From the NCBI RefSeq assembly GCF_900089495.1, contig NZ_LT605203.1, positions 2,135,622-2,199,621 on the forward strand: 64,000 nt of DNA, written 5' to 3'. Made by a program: the position numbers and the translations under genes. Below the pieces are notes generated by a model. It saw nothing but the letters and a program-made list of their open reading frames with translations. It was not told the DNA's origin and did not search any database. Below are positions 8,948 through 18,090 of the stretch, piece after piece (the first letter of the stretch is position 1; the number at the start of each line of letters is the position of its first letter). Origin of the DNA: Thiomonas sp. X19 (lineage in GTDB: Bacteria; Pseudomonadota; Gammaproteobacteria; Burkholderiales; Burkholderiaceae_C).

Positions 8948-10104
8948 TGGATACCGCCAAGACCGTCGTCGTCCTCGGAGGGGGCGTGGGTGGTCTCATC
9001 GCCGCCAGCGCGCTGCGCAAGCACCTTCCACGTCTCCATCGCGTCGTGCTCGTCGATCGGGAGCGCGAGCACCTCTACGCGCCATCGCTGCTGTGGCTGA
9101 TGGTGGGGCTGCGCGAAGCCGCATCCATCCAGCGTCCGCTCGCCCGGCTGGAGCGCAAGGGCATCCAGGTGCGACTCGGCGAGGTGGAGAAGATCGATCC
9201 CGAAACCCGCCGCGTCACGGTATCCGGCGAGATCCTCGATGCGGACTACCTGGTCGTCGCGCTCGGCGCCGAGCTGGCGGCGGAAGCCGTGCCGGGTCTG
9301 CGGGAGGCGGGACACAATTTCTACACGCTTGCTGGTGCTGAAGGCCTGCGCGCCGCGCTTGGCTCGCTGCAGCGGGGGCGCGTCATCGTGCTCACGGCGG
9401 CGCCCGCGTACAAATGCCCGGCAGCGCCTTACGAGGCGGCGCTACTCATCGATGCGTTCTATCGCAAGCGTGGCCTGCGCGATGCGGTTGCCATCGAGGT
9501 CTTCGCCGCAGAACCCGGGCCGATGGCGGTTGCGGGTCCCGAGACCTCCGCGGCAGTGAAACAGATCCTCGAAGCGAAGGGCATCGCGTACCACCCCGAA
9601 CATCAGGTGACGTCGGTCGACGCGGCCGCAAAGCGAATCGTCTTTGCGAACGGCGCAAATGCGGAATTCGATCTCCTGGCCTGCGTGCCACCGCACCGCG
9701 CACCGCGCGTGGTCCGCGAGAGTGCCCTCGTCGGCGAGACGGGCTGGGTTTCCGTAAATCGACACACGCTGGAAACCCGCTTTCCTCAGGTCTTCGCCAT
9801 CGGCGATGTCGTCTCGATTCCGCTGCAGCTCGGCAAACCGCTGCCGAAGGCCGGCGTCTTCGCGCATGCCGAAGCGGAGATCGTCGCGAAGAACATCGCC
9901 TCACTCATCCTGGGCCGGGACGCATCCGAACGATTCGATGGTCACGGCGCATGCTTCATCGAGAATGGCAACGGACAGGCGGGTTACGGTGGCGGCGATT
10001 TTTATGCGGAACCCAAGCCTGCCGTGAAGTTTCACGCACCGGCCCGGCGCTGGCACCTCGCGAAGGTGCTGCTGGAAAAGTCTTGGCTTCACCTCAAGAT
10101 ATAA
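8947..10104 (+). CDS. FAD-dependent pyridine nucleotide-disulfide oxidoreductase, sulfide:quinone oxidoreductase-like
   Basis: 385 residues with an N-terminal FAD-binding VVVLGGGVGGLIAA, a second nucleotide-proximal LVVALGAELAAEAVPG and the C-terminal FAD motif VFAIGDVVSIP. One cysteine (YKCPAAPYEAALLID) lies where SQR-like enzymes place a conserved redox cysteine. The C-terminus (KVLLEKSWLHLKI) is amphipathic and could dock to the membrane. It would oxidise sulfide or a related sulfur compound, passing electrons to quinone. The start overlaps the DsrE-like stop. Distant NADH dehydrogenase-type or flavocytochrome-c sulfide dehydrogenase-type assignment is possible because I see too few conserved cysteines to be certain. 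Confidence 0.78.
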   Translation: MDTAKTVVVLGGGVGGLIAASALRKHLPRLHRVVLVDREREHLYAPSLLWLMVGLREAASIQRPLARLERKGIQVRLGEVEKIDPETRRVTVSGEILDADYLVVALGAELAAEAVPGLREAGHNFYTLAGAEGLRAALGSLQRGRVIVLTAAPAYKCPAAPYEAALLIDAFYRKRGLRDAVAIEVFAAEPGPMAVAGPETSAAVKQILEAKGIAYHPEHQVTSVDAAAKRIVFANGANAEFDLLACVPPHRAPRVVRESALVGETGWVSVNRHTLETRFPQVFAIGDVVSIPLQLGKPLPKAGVFAHAEAEIVAKNIASLILGRDASERFDGHGACFIENGNGQAGYGGGDFYAEPKPAVKFHAPARRWHLAKVLLEKSWLHLKI

Positions 10105-10171
10105 AGGTATGCATGGCATGGGACTACGAGGGATGGACGTCCTGTGGCCACGCTTCACCTGTCATTGGCTA

Positions 10172-11363
10172 GTACTATGACACGCAAATAACGAAACATG
10201 AATACACTCTCGACATCGCGACTTGATGCTTGGAGGTGTTGTCATGCGACAGACGGAATTGCATTTGACCGACGAGGATCGATCGCTCGTAGACGCGATT
10301 CGCAGCAAAGGGCTGCATCAAGCGCGGGAGGTCAATCGAGCGCATGTTCTGTCCTCGCTGGACAGGGGCGTGCCAGAGGCCCAGATCCTGGCGGTGCTGG
10401 GAATGGGACGCACGGCTGTGTGGCGTACACGCGCAGCGTATCTACAAGGCGGCGTGGCGTTGGCGGTCTTCGACGTTGCACGCTCAGGGCGGCCACGCCA
10501 GTACGACACAGACGACGAAGCGCGGGTGACGGCGCTGGCTTGTTCGGCGCCTCCCGCGGGTCGGCAGCGCTGGACGATGGTGGAACTCGAGCGGGCCGCA
10601 CGCCAGGAACCTGGCCTGGCCAACGTGAGCCGAGAAACCGTGCGGCGCATGCTCAAAAAAACGATCTCAAGCCCTGGCGCAAGCTGATGTGGTGCATTGG
10701 TGAGTTGACTGAGGAGTACCGCAGTCGCATGTACGCCTTGCTTGAGCTGTATGCGCGGCCGATGTCGCAGGCAGAGCCGGTCATCTGCATCGACGAGAAG
10801 AGCTTGCAACTCATCGGTCACAGGCATGCGCCGCTGCCCATGCAATCGCGCAGCCCCGAAAAGGTGGATTACGAGTACGTGCGCCACGGCACAACCAATC
10901 TGTTCGTGGCCGTCGAGCCCAAAGCCGGGAAACGGACCGTCTCGGTCACAGAGCGCCGAGGCAAGGCCGACTTCGTGGCCTTCGTCAGCAACTTGTTGAC
11001 CCATACGTATGCCAAGGCTCGGCGCGTTCATCTGGTTCTGGACAACCTGAACATCCACTTCAGAAAGTGCTTCGACGACGTGTTGGGCAAACGCGCAGCA
11101 ACCAAGCTCTTGCGCCGGGTGCAGTTCCACGACACGCCCAAGCACGCGAGCTGGCTGAACATGGCGGAGATCGAGATCGGTGTCCTCAGTCGTCAGTGTC
11201 TGGACCGACGCGTTGAAAGTCAACACCGTCTGCAGTGCGAGGTTGACGCGTGGCAGAAGGCTCGCAACGTCGCGCAGCAAACCATCGAGTGGAAGTTCAC
11301 TCGTCAGGATGCGGATCGGAAGCTCAGTCGACATTACGTTCCGAAATTTTCGTGTTGATGTAC
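10172..11363 (+). mobile_element. IS630-family element, copy 1
   Basis: 1192 bp bounded by imperfect inverted ends (left GTACTATGACACGCAAATA; right end, complemented, GTACATCAACACGAAAAT) and flanked by TA (10170-10171 and 11364-11365), the target duplicated by this family. A second copy of identical length, with identical predicted proteins, lies at 16367-17558, so transposition was recent. The right-hand TA is shared with the next IS. Confidence 0.9.
10223..11358 (+). CDS. IS630-family transposase, two frames joined by -1 frameshift (copy 1)
   Basis: orfA (10223-10687) encodes the helix-turn-helix DNA-binding half ([20 protein letters not shown]). orfB, in the -1 frame, ends at 11358 and carries the DDE catalytic half: [10 protein letters not shown] (first Asp), [11 protein letters not shown] (second Asp) and [12 protein letters not shown] (Glu). 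The frames meet at a run of seven A at 10655-10661 (LKKT versus [10 protein letters not shown]), a classic slippery heptamer. A single ~380-residue transposase made by programmed frameshifting is therefore likely, as known for many IS630 members. Confidence 0.88.
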
Positions 11364-11365
11364 TA

Positions 11366-12614
11366 GTACTACGTTTCACTAAAAGCTTTACGTAAATGTT
11401 TTTGCCTGCGATCATATCGCTCCAGCAATTCCTCATGGAGGCTGGCATGGCACGAAGGACGGGACGGGCGGCGTTGGTGCTTGGCGCAGAACAGCGGTCG
11501 ATGTTGGAAGAACTCGCCGGATCGCGAACGGCGCTGCAACGCGAAGTCGAGCGCGCGAAGGTACTGCTGGCCTACGCCGATGGGAAGGCGCCAACCGAGA
11601 TTCAGCGTGCGTTGGGTGTGTCGCGGCCCACGATCTACAAGTGCATCGACAAGGCTCTGGCGGCCGGTGTGGCAACGGGGTTGCGGGACCGCTATCACCG
11701 GCCGCACGCGCCGCAGATCAGCGAAGCGGCGAAGGCCTGGGTGATCCATCTTGCCTGTTGCAAGCCCAAGGACTTGGGGCTTGCTGCGGAACTCTGGACG
11801 CTTTCGGCCTTGGCCGAGCATGTGGCCACGCATGCCGCCGAGGCGGGCTTCGAGCGACTGGCCAAGGCGAACAAGACCACCGTGTGGCGCATCCTGGATG
11901 CTCACGAACTCAAGCCGCACCGGGTGCGCTACTACCTGGAGCGTCGCGACGCGCAGTTCGAGCGCAAGATGGCCGAGGTGCTGATGGTCTATCGCGACGT
12001 GAACCTGTATCGCGCCGACGCGGTGCACGATGCGCGGCCAGCGCCGATCTACACCGTCAGCGTGGACGAAAAGCCGGGGGTGCAGGCGCTGAGCACGACC
12101 GCACCGGACAGGCCGCCGGTCGCTCGCCAGCACGCCGGCATTGGGCGCGACTACGAGTACGTTCGCCACGGCACGCTGTCGATTCTGGCGGCACTGGACT
12201 TGCATACCGGCCAGATCATCGCCAACGTCGAGTTGCGCCACCGCAGCGTCGAGTTCATCGCGCTGCTTCGTCGACTCGACGAGCATTACCCAAGCGAAGC
12301 GGTGATCCGGGTCGTGCTGGACAACCACAGCGCCCACACCTCCAAAGAAACCATGGCGTACTTGGCGGGCCGCCCTGGCCGCTTCGAGTACGTCCATACT
12401 CCCAAGCACGGCTCGTGGCTAAACCTGGTCGAGTCTGCGTTCTCCAAAATGGCGCGCTCCTTCCTGCGCCACATCCGAGTCGCCTCGCTTGACGAGCTCA
12501 CGCAGCGCATCCTTCAAGGCGTCGACGAGATGAATGCACATCCTGTTCGCTTCCAGTGGAAGAACTTCGACTTCCAGATGACCCGATCGTCAATGTTTTG
12601 GTGAAACGAAGTAC
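11366..12614 (+). mobile_element. IS630-family element of a different type
   Basis: 1249 bp. Left end GTACTACGTTTCACTAAAA and complemented right end GTACTTCGTTTCACCAAAA match well, with TA on both sides (11364-11365, 12615-12616). The left TA is the right-hand TA of the preceding IS and the right TA is the left-hand TA of the following IS5-type element. Confidence 0.88.
11447..12604 (+). CDS. IS630-family transposase (single frame)
   Basis: 385 residues from ATG 11447, chosen because GGAGG at 11436-11440 sits six bases upstream. The N-terminal helix-turn-helix reads IQRALGVSRPTIYKCIDKAL. The DDE catalytic residues lie in YTVSVDEKPGVQAL, VIRVVLDNHSAHTS and GSWLNLVESAFSKMAR. It is intact, unlike many IS genes in this window, and does not need a frameshift. 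Sequence differs clearly from the IS630 copies on either side. Confidence 0.9.
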   Translation: MARRTGRAALVLGAEQRSMLEELAGSRTALQREVERAKVLLAYADGKAPTEIQRALGVSRPTIYKCIDKALAAGVATGLRDRYHRPHAPQISEAAKAWVIHLACCKPKDLGLAAELWTLSALAEHVATHAAEAGFERLAKANKTTVWRILDAHELKPHRVRYYLERRDAQFERKMAEVLMVYRDVNLYRADAVHDARPAPIYTVSVDEKPGVQALSTTAPDRPPVARQHAGIGRDYEYVRHGTLSILAALDLHTGQIIANVELRHRSVEFIALLRRLDEHYPSEAVIRVVLDNHSAHTSKETMAYLAGRPGRFEYVHTPKHGSWLNLVESAFSKMARSFLRHIRVASLDELTQRILQGVDEMNAHPVRFQWKNFDFQMTRSSMFW

Positions 12615-12616
12615 TA

Positions 12617-13448
12617 GATAGTGTCGTCACGAGATGAGTAGGATGTTGTTTTGCAAAGACAGCGGTGCAGGCGAATGGCTGAGACGCATCAACGGCATGA
12701 CATCTCCGATGCGGCGTGGGCTCTGCTTGAGCCGCGACTGTTGGGGCGTCAAGGCGTGTGGGGCGGCATCGCACACGACAACCGGCGATTGATCAATGCG
12801 GTCTGTTGGATTCTGAGAACGGGCGCACCGTGGCGGGATTTACCGCCCTCGTATGGGGACTGGAAGAACACGCACCGCAGGTTCTGCCGGTGGCGTGACA
12901 ATGGCGCTTGGGAAGCATTGCTGGAGCAATGGATCGATGAGCCTGATGACGCATGGCTGATGATCGATGCCAGCCACATCAAGGTTCATCCGCACGCCGC
13001 AGGTGCCCGTGGCGGCAATCAAGCCATGAGCCTGACAAAAGGGGGCTCAACACCAAGCTACATCTGGCCGTGGATGCGTTTGGTCTGCCGCTCCGAGTCC
13101 TTGTTACGCAAGGTACCGCAGCAGATTGCACGCAGGTTGGGCTCTTGATTGAAGGGCTCAGCGCCGAGCACCTGTTGGCCGACAAGGGCGACGACAGCGA
13201 TGCCATCGCCCTGCAGGCCACTGCTCGAGGCCTGCGCGTCGTGATCCCGCCTCGCCAAAACAGAAAGGAGCAACGCAGTGATGACAAGCCTCTCGACCGA
13301 CACCGCCATCTCGTTGAGAACACGTTTTTGCATCTCAAACGCTGGCGGGGGATTGCGACGCGCGACGCCAAAAACGCCGCTTCATTCCTGGCAGCCGTCC
13401 ACATACGCTGCCTGGTGCTTTGGCTTGCAATCTCGTGACGGCACCATC
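12617..13448 (+). mobile_element. IS5-family element (IS427-like group)
   Basis: 832 bp. Left GATAGTGTCGTCACGAGAT and complemented right end GATGGTGCCGTCACGAGAT form near-perfect inverted repeats, flanked by TA (12615-12616 and 13449-13450). Third of three elements abutting in a row. Confidence 0.87.
12675..13438 (+). CDS. IS5-family transposase, two frames joined by -1 frameshift
   Basis: orfA from ATG 12675 gives the N-terminal half (DISDAAWALLEPRLLG, then WILRTGAPWRDLPPSYGDW). It ends at 13148. The catalytic half continues in the -1 frame from about 13037 to 13438 (GLNTKLHLAVDAFGLPL, then HLVENTFLHLKRWRGIATR). The switch point is AAAAGGGGG at 13037-13045, a recognised slippery sequence in IS427-type elements. 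The first Asp of the DDE triad is in LMIDASHIKVH, the second in LLADKGDDSDAI, and the Glu in HLVENTFLHLK. Confidence 0.87.
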
Positions 13449-13476
13449 TAAGGACTCGGGCTATCTCAGGGTGCCT

Positions 13477-14088
13477 ATGATGGCGCCATGTACACTGAAT
13501 TGGGGCAAATCGAAGCACGTACCTGCACTGGCAGAGACCTGTGTAACGCGCGCCTGGCGCAAGCATCAGGCTGAGATCGAGGGGTTTTTGCAGCATCGGC
13601 TGGGCGATGGCGAACTGGCGGCCGACCTGCTGCAAACGGTCTTCCTCAAAGCTCTGTACCAGGGGCGTGGATTCTGCGATCTGCGCGAACCCCGCGCTTG
13701 GCTGTTTGCCGTGGCGCGCAACGCGCTCGTCGATCTTTTGCGCGCACGCCATCCCCACGAACCGTTGCCCGAAGACCTGTCGGCGCAAGCCGATGCGCAA
13801 GCCGCGGTGGACACCCTGGCCGACTGCTTGCCCCACGCCCTGGCTTCGCTCGACGCAGACGATCGTGATGTGCTCGAGCATTGCGAATTGCAGGGCATGA
13901 CACAGCGGGATTACGCCACGCTGCGCGGCTTGAGCCTCCCGGCGGCCAAGTCCCGCGTCCAGCGGGCGCGCGTCCGGCTGCGTGAATCCATGGTGCAGGT
14001 GTGCGGCGTGCGCTTCGATGCCCAGACCGGGCGGGTCTGCTGCCACGTGCCGCAAGCGAGCTGTGGCTCGCAGAAGTCGTACCCGTAA
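13477..14088 (+). CDS. sigZ: ECF-type RNA polymerase sigma factor, SigZ-like
   Basis: 203 residues with region 2 (LGDGELAADLLQTVFLKALY and EPRAWLFAVARNALVDLLRA) and region 4 (DADDRDVLEHCELQGMTQRD, then LSLPAAKSRVQRARVRLRE) as in the SigZ branch of ECF factors. The tail contains three cysteines (VQVCGVRF, GRVCCHVP) common in SigZ-type proteins. Two adjacent ATGs (13477 and 13480) precede a ~15-residue extension, so the true start may be internal. It starts only 29 bases after the IS5 element, so its promoter may be IS-borne. Located upstream of membrane and redox genes that it may control. Confidence 0.8.
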   Translation: MMAPCTLNWGKSKHVPALAETCVTRAWRKHQAEIEGFLQHRLGDGELAADLLQTVFLKALYQGRGFCDLREPRAWLFAVARNALVDLLRARHPHEPLPEDLSAQADAQAAVDTLADCLPHALASLDADDRDVLEHCELQGMTQRDYATLRGLSLPAAKSRVQRARVRLRESMVQVCGVRFDAQTGRVCCHVPQASCGSQKSYP

Positions 14089-14269
14089 CACCCACGGCCG
14101 AATCAGACCCTCTCGTCGCCCGGCCTTGCAAGTCCTTCGCCCCTTGCGCAGGCCCAGTACGACATGGCGCGTTGTGCATGCGGTACCTTGGCGTCCCGTT
14201 GCTGCATCTATCTTTTTGGCCTTGGTTCGTCTCCACAGGTAGACCCAACCTGAGAGAGGCACACCCATC

Positions 14270-15053
14270 ATGTCCAACCACCGCTTTTCTTCCACCCGTC
14301 GTCGATTGCTGGACTCAGCCCCTGCGGCGGCCGTCACCTTGCTCATGGCCACTGGCTTTGCGCCCACGGCGCGAGCGGTCGAAACGCACGCACAGGTGAC
14401 TGGTCCCGTGATGTTCTATGCCGACGTGCGCGTCGCCCAACCCAACAAGGCTGCGCTCGACGCCGGATTGCAGGCCTTTGCCAACTCCATGGTGGCGCGC
14501 AGGCCGGCACCCTGCCCCTGTTCTACAGCCTGTTCGTGCGCTTTGCCGACATGCAGGCGCCGCGTGCCGCGCAGACGGACGCCGCCTTCGACCACGACAT
14601 CCTGCCGCGTCTGCACGGCGTCCTGATGAAAGACGGCAAACCGGTGCCAAGCCCCAAACCCATGGTTGCGTATCGCGGCGTGTTCGAAACAACGCTGGCC
14701 GGCAACCGCCACGGCATCTACACCAGTCACGATGCCTCGTGCAATTTCGCTGTCGTCCGGTGGACGATGGCCAGCCGACTTTCTTGACCGTGGAAAACCA
14801 TGTGTCGTGCCCGAGCCCATCGTCCCCGTGCTCGACACGGCCAAGAGCGCCGAGATTTTGCGCAAGCTGCAGCCCGATAGTGATTTGCGCGCCTACACCT
14901 ACATCATGCACGGCATTTGGGAGTCGGTGTGGGACCACGAAAACTCTCACATCGACCCGCACTTCAAGACTTCGGCAGCACCTGTGGGGGTGATGGGCGG
15001 TCGGCCCGGTGGAGCCGTTCTACGCCACGCAACGGACATTCAAGCGCATCTGA
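14270..15053 (+). pseudogene. Exported protein of unknown function, broken by several frameshifts
   Basis: The start ATG 14270 leads into a twin-arginine-like signal (STRRRLLDSAPAAAVTLLMA, cleavage near ARAVE). The mature protein then runs through several frames: VMFYADVRVAQPNKAALDAG, then (shift near 14500) TLPLFYSLFVRFADMQAPRA, then (near 14760) [14 protein letters not shown], then (near 14810) [20 protein letters not shown] and [20 protein letters not shown], and finally (near 15010) [14 protein letters not shown] with stop at 15053. At least four indels, so this is a decayed gene. I do not recognise the family. A terminator follows directly at 15070. Confidence 0.7.
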
Positions 15054-15069
15054 GCGTCAGCAATCCAAG

Positions 15070-15100
15070 ACGGGATGCCGTTGCTGGCGTCCCGTTTTTT
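15070..15100 (+). terminator. Rho-independent terminator
   Basis: ACGGGATGCC, a six-base loop, then GGCGTCCCGT (one G-T wobble) followed by TTTTTT. It sits just after the stop of the broken exported-protein gene and before the permease. Confidence 0.8.
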
Positions 15101-15181
15101 GCAGGATCTCAGCGCAAGCCTGCATCCTTTTGCGTCCCGCTTCGTCTTCACTGGCAGCAAGGTTCCATTCGCGAGGTTTCC

Positions 15182-16255
15182 ATGAACACCCAAGTCCAAT
15201 CCCCCGCCGCCGCAAGCGGCGATCTGCAAGTCGCCCCCGCCTGGCGCGCCTGGATCGTGCCGGTGCTGTGTGTGGCCGGCTGGTTTTTGCTCTACGGCCA
15301 GCTCCAGCCCGCCACCGACGCCTTCATGCGCTGGCTCTCCGGCGCAACCGGCATGGCGGCTACCAGCCATCTCTACAGCGCAGTGAGCTTTTTCGCCTTC
15401 GAAGTGCCCAAGGTGCTGATGCTGCTGGCGCTGATCGTGTTCGTCGTTGGCGTGAGCCAGACCTTTTTCACCCCGGAAAAAACGCGGGCCATTCTGGCAG
15501 GCAAGCGCCAAGGCGTGGGCAACGTGCTGGCGGCAACGCTGGGCATCGTCACGCCGTTTTGCTCGTGCTCGGCGGTGCCCCTGTTCATCGGTTTTCTCAC
15601 GGCGGGTGTGCCGCTGGGAGTGACGTTCTCCTTCCTGGTGTCGGCGCCGATGGTCAATGAGGTGGCGCTGGCGCTGCTGTTCGGCATGTTCGGCTGGAAG
15701 ATTGCAGCGATCTATCTGGGCCTCGGGCTGGCGGTGGCCATCATCGCCGGGGCTGTGATCGGGCGCATGAACCCGGTGAATCTGGTCGAACCCTGGGTGT
15801 TTGACATCCCGGCGGTCAGCCATGACGAGGCCAAACTCGACTGGCAGCAGCGTTTCGCCCAGGGCTGGAAGCATGTACGGGAGATCGTGCTCAAGGTCGC
15901 GCCCTATATCGTCGCCGGCGTGGGCGTGGGCGCGTGGATCCATGGCTATGTGCCTGAAGACTTCATGGCCCACCTGATGGGCAAGAGCACGTGGTGGTCG
16001 GTGCCGCTGGCGGTGCTGATCGGCGTGCCGATGTACTCCAACGCGGCGGGCATCATCCCGGTGGTGCAGGCGCTGCTGGGCAAGGGCGCGGCCCTGGGCA
16101 CGACGCTGGCGTTCATGATGGCCGTCACTGCCCTTTCTTTCCCCGAGTTCATGATTCTGAGAAAGGTGATGAAACCCAAGCTCATCGCCCTGTTCGCCGG
16201 GGTGGTGACGGTGGGCATCATCATCGTCGGCTATGTATTCAACGCAGTGATGTGA
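15182..16255 (+). CDS. UPF0718/ArsP-type permease
   Basis: 357 residues, about eight to ten predicted membrane spans with a central charged loop ([20 protein letters not shown]). The family signature [19 protein letters not shown] is present, as is a second copy-like [20 protein letters not shown] in the other half. Members include ArsP, which exports trivalent organoarsenicals, but many others have unknown substrates. In many genomes this permease is followed by a small thioredoxin-like protein; here a mini-thioredoxin lies two genes downstream. ATG 15182 follows GCGAGG upstream. Function as a metal(loid)-thiol exporter is inference. Confidence 0.82.
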   Translation: MNTQVQSPAAASGDLQVAPAWRAWIVPVLCVAGWFLLYGQLQPATDAFMRWLSGATGMAATSHLYSAVSFFAFEVPKVLMLLALIVFVVGVSQTFFTPEKTRAILAGKRQGVGNVLAATLGIVTPFCSCSAVPLFIGFLTAGVPLGVTFSFLVSAPMVNEVALALLFGMFGWKIAAIYLGLGLAVAIIAGAVIGRMNPVNLVEPWVFDIPAVSHDEAKLDWQQRFAQGWKHVREIVLKVAPYIVAGVGVGAWIHGYVPEDFMAHLMGKSTWWSVPLAVLIGVPMYSNAAGIIPVVQALLGKGAALGTTLAFMMAVTALSFPEFMILRKVMKPKLIALFAGVVTVGIIIVGYVFNAVM

Positions 16256-16366
16256 CGCGGCTTCTCACATCGTTTTCCCTTTCGCTCAAAACACAAGGAG
16301 ACTGCTGTTATGACTGTCAATCGCATGGTGAGCGTCATAGCCGGATTCATGGTGTTGCTCAGCCTA

Positions 16367-17558
16367 GTACTATGACACGCAAATAACGAAACATGAATAC
16401 ACTCTCGACATCGCGACTTGATGCTTGGAGGTGTTGTCATGCGACAGACGGAATTGCATTTGACCGACGAGGATCGATCGCTCGTAGACGCGATTCGCAG
16501 CAAAGGGCTGCATCAAGCGCGGGAGGTCAATCGAGCGCATGTTCTGTCCTCGCTGGACAGGGGCGTGCCAGAGGCCCAGATCCTGGCGGTGCTGGGAATG
16601 GGACGCACGGCTGTGTGGCGTACACGCGCAGCGTATCTACAAGGCGGCGTGGCGTTGGCGGTCTTCGACGTTGCACGCTCAGGGCGGCCACGCCAGTACG
16701 ACACAGACGACGAAGCGCGGGTGACGGCGCTGGCTTGTTCGGCGCCTCCCGCGGGTCGGCAGCGCTGGACGATGGTGGAACTCGAGCGGGCCGCACGCCA
16801 GGAACCTGGCCTGGCCAACGTGAGCCGAGAAACCGTGCGGCGCATGCTCAAAAAAACGATCTCAAGCCCTGGCGCAAGCTGATGTGGTGCATTGGTGAGT
16901 TGACTGAGGAGTACCGCAGTCGCATGTACGCCTTGCTTGAGCTGTATGCGCGGCCGATGTCGCAGGCAGAGCCGGTCATCTGCATCGACGAGAAGAGCTT
17001 GCAACTCATCGGTCACAGGCATGCGCCGCTGCCCATGCAATCGCGCAGCCCCGAAAAGGTGGATTACGAGTACGTGCGCCACGGCACAACCAATCTGTTC
17101 GTGGCCGTCGAGCCCAAAGCCGGGAAACGGACCGTCTCGGTCACAGAGCGCCGAGGCAAGGCCGACTTCGTGGCCTTCGTCAGCAACTTGTTGACCCATA
17201 CGTATGCCAAGGCTCGGCGCGTTCATCTGGTTCTGGACAACCTGAACATCCACTTCAGAAAGTGCTTCGACGACGTGTTGGGCAAACGCGCAGCAACCAA
17301 GCTCTTGCGCCGGGTGCAGTTCCACGACACGCCCAAGCACGCGAGCTGGCTGAACATGGCGGAGATCGAGATCGGTGTCCTCAGTCGTCAGTGTCTGGAC
17401 CGACGCGTTGAAAGTCAACACCGTCTGCAGTGCGAGGTTGACGCGTGGCAGAAGGCTCGCAACGTCGCGCAGCAAACCATCGAGTGGAAGTTCACTCGTC
17501 AGGATGCGGATCGGAAGCTCAGTCGACATTACGTTCCGAAATTTTCGTGTTGATGTAC
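16367..17558 (+). mobile_element. IS630-family element, copy 2
   Basis: Same length (1192 bp) and ends as copy 1 at 10172, with TA duplicated at 16365-16366 and 17559-17560. The predicted proteins of the two copies are identical. It interrupts the DUF2892 gene. Confidence 0.93.
16418..17553 (+). CDS. IS630-family transposase, two frames joined by -1 frameshift (copy 2)
   Basis: orfA 16418-16882 and orfB ending at 17553 are residue-for-residue the same as in copy 1, including the A7 slippery run (16850-16856). Identity of the frameshift site in two copies supports programmed frameshifting rather than chance mutation. Confidence 0.9.
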
Positions 17559-17796
17559 TAGTGCTGGCGCAGCTCACCGGTCAGATCGACCTGTTGCACC
17601 CCACCTGGCTCTGGCTCACCGCCTTCGTCGGCCTGAACCTTTTCCAGATGGGTTTTACCGGCTATTGCCCACCGGCCAAAGTGTTCAAGGCATTGGGCTT
17701 CAAAGAAGCCACCAACGCCTGCAGCACCACAGCCTCGAGCAAGAGCTGCCGCTGAACCCCTGCATTTTCATGTTTTGATCCTTTGGAGCAATCCCC

Positions 17797-18090
17797 ATGA
17801 CCAACATCAAAATCCTCGGCACCGGCTGTGCCAACTGCAAGGCCACGCAAAAGCTGATCGAAAACGTGATCCAGGCCATGGGCATTCAAGCCCAGGTCGA
17901 CAAGGTCGAGGACATCGCCTCCATCATGCAATACGGCGTGATGAGCACACCCGGTGTGGTCATCGATGGCAAGGTCGTGCACGCTGGTGGCATTCCCAGC
18001 CGGGTGCAGGTCGAACAGTGGTTCGACCGCCTGAAGGCCTTAATTCCCACAAAGGAGACGCGAGATGAAAAAAAACCTTCCTTCGATTGA
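17797..18090 (+). CDS. Small thioredoxin-like redox-active disulfide protein
   Basis: 97 residues; the first ~78 match the mini-thioredoxin family (redox-active disulfide protein 2): GTGCANCKATQKLIENV carries the CxxC motif, and STPGVVIDGKVVHAGGIPS contains the cis-proline. The family is often encoded beside UPF0718 permeases, as here. The last ~18 residues (PTKETRDEKKPSFD) run over the ribosome-binding site and start of the next gene and may be an extension caused by loss of the native stop. Confidence 0.85.
   Translation: MTNIKILGTGCANCKATQKLIENVIQAMGIQAQVDKVEDIASIMQYGVMSTPGVVIDGKVVHAGGIPSRVQVEQWFDRLKALIPTKETRDEKKPSFD

Larger units (their letters stand above)
16310..17755 (+). pseudogene. 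DUF2892 small membrane protein, interrupted by IS630 copy 2
   Basis: ATG 16310 follows AAGGAG (16295-16300). Nineteen codons are read to CTA at 16364-16366, where the IS begins. The rest resumes at GTG 17561 and ends at 17755. Removing the IS and one TA joins MVLLSL to [20 protein letters not shown] in frame, giving an 83-residue two-span protein that ends with [17 protein letters not shown], the YgaP-like/DUF2892 signature. The gene was therefore intact before the insertion. It belongs to a permease-DUF2892-thioredoxin group. Confidence 0.9.

Noticed and set aside
10223..10687. IS630 orfA as a decayed, frameshifted gene
   Set aside because: The same A7 slip site is unchanged in both copies, which fits programmed frameshifting, so I treat the transposase as functional.
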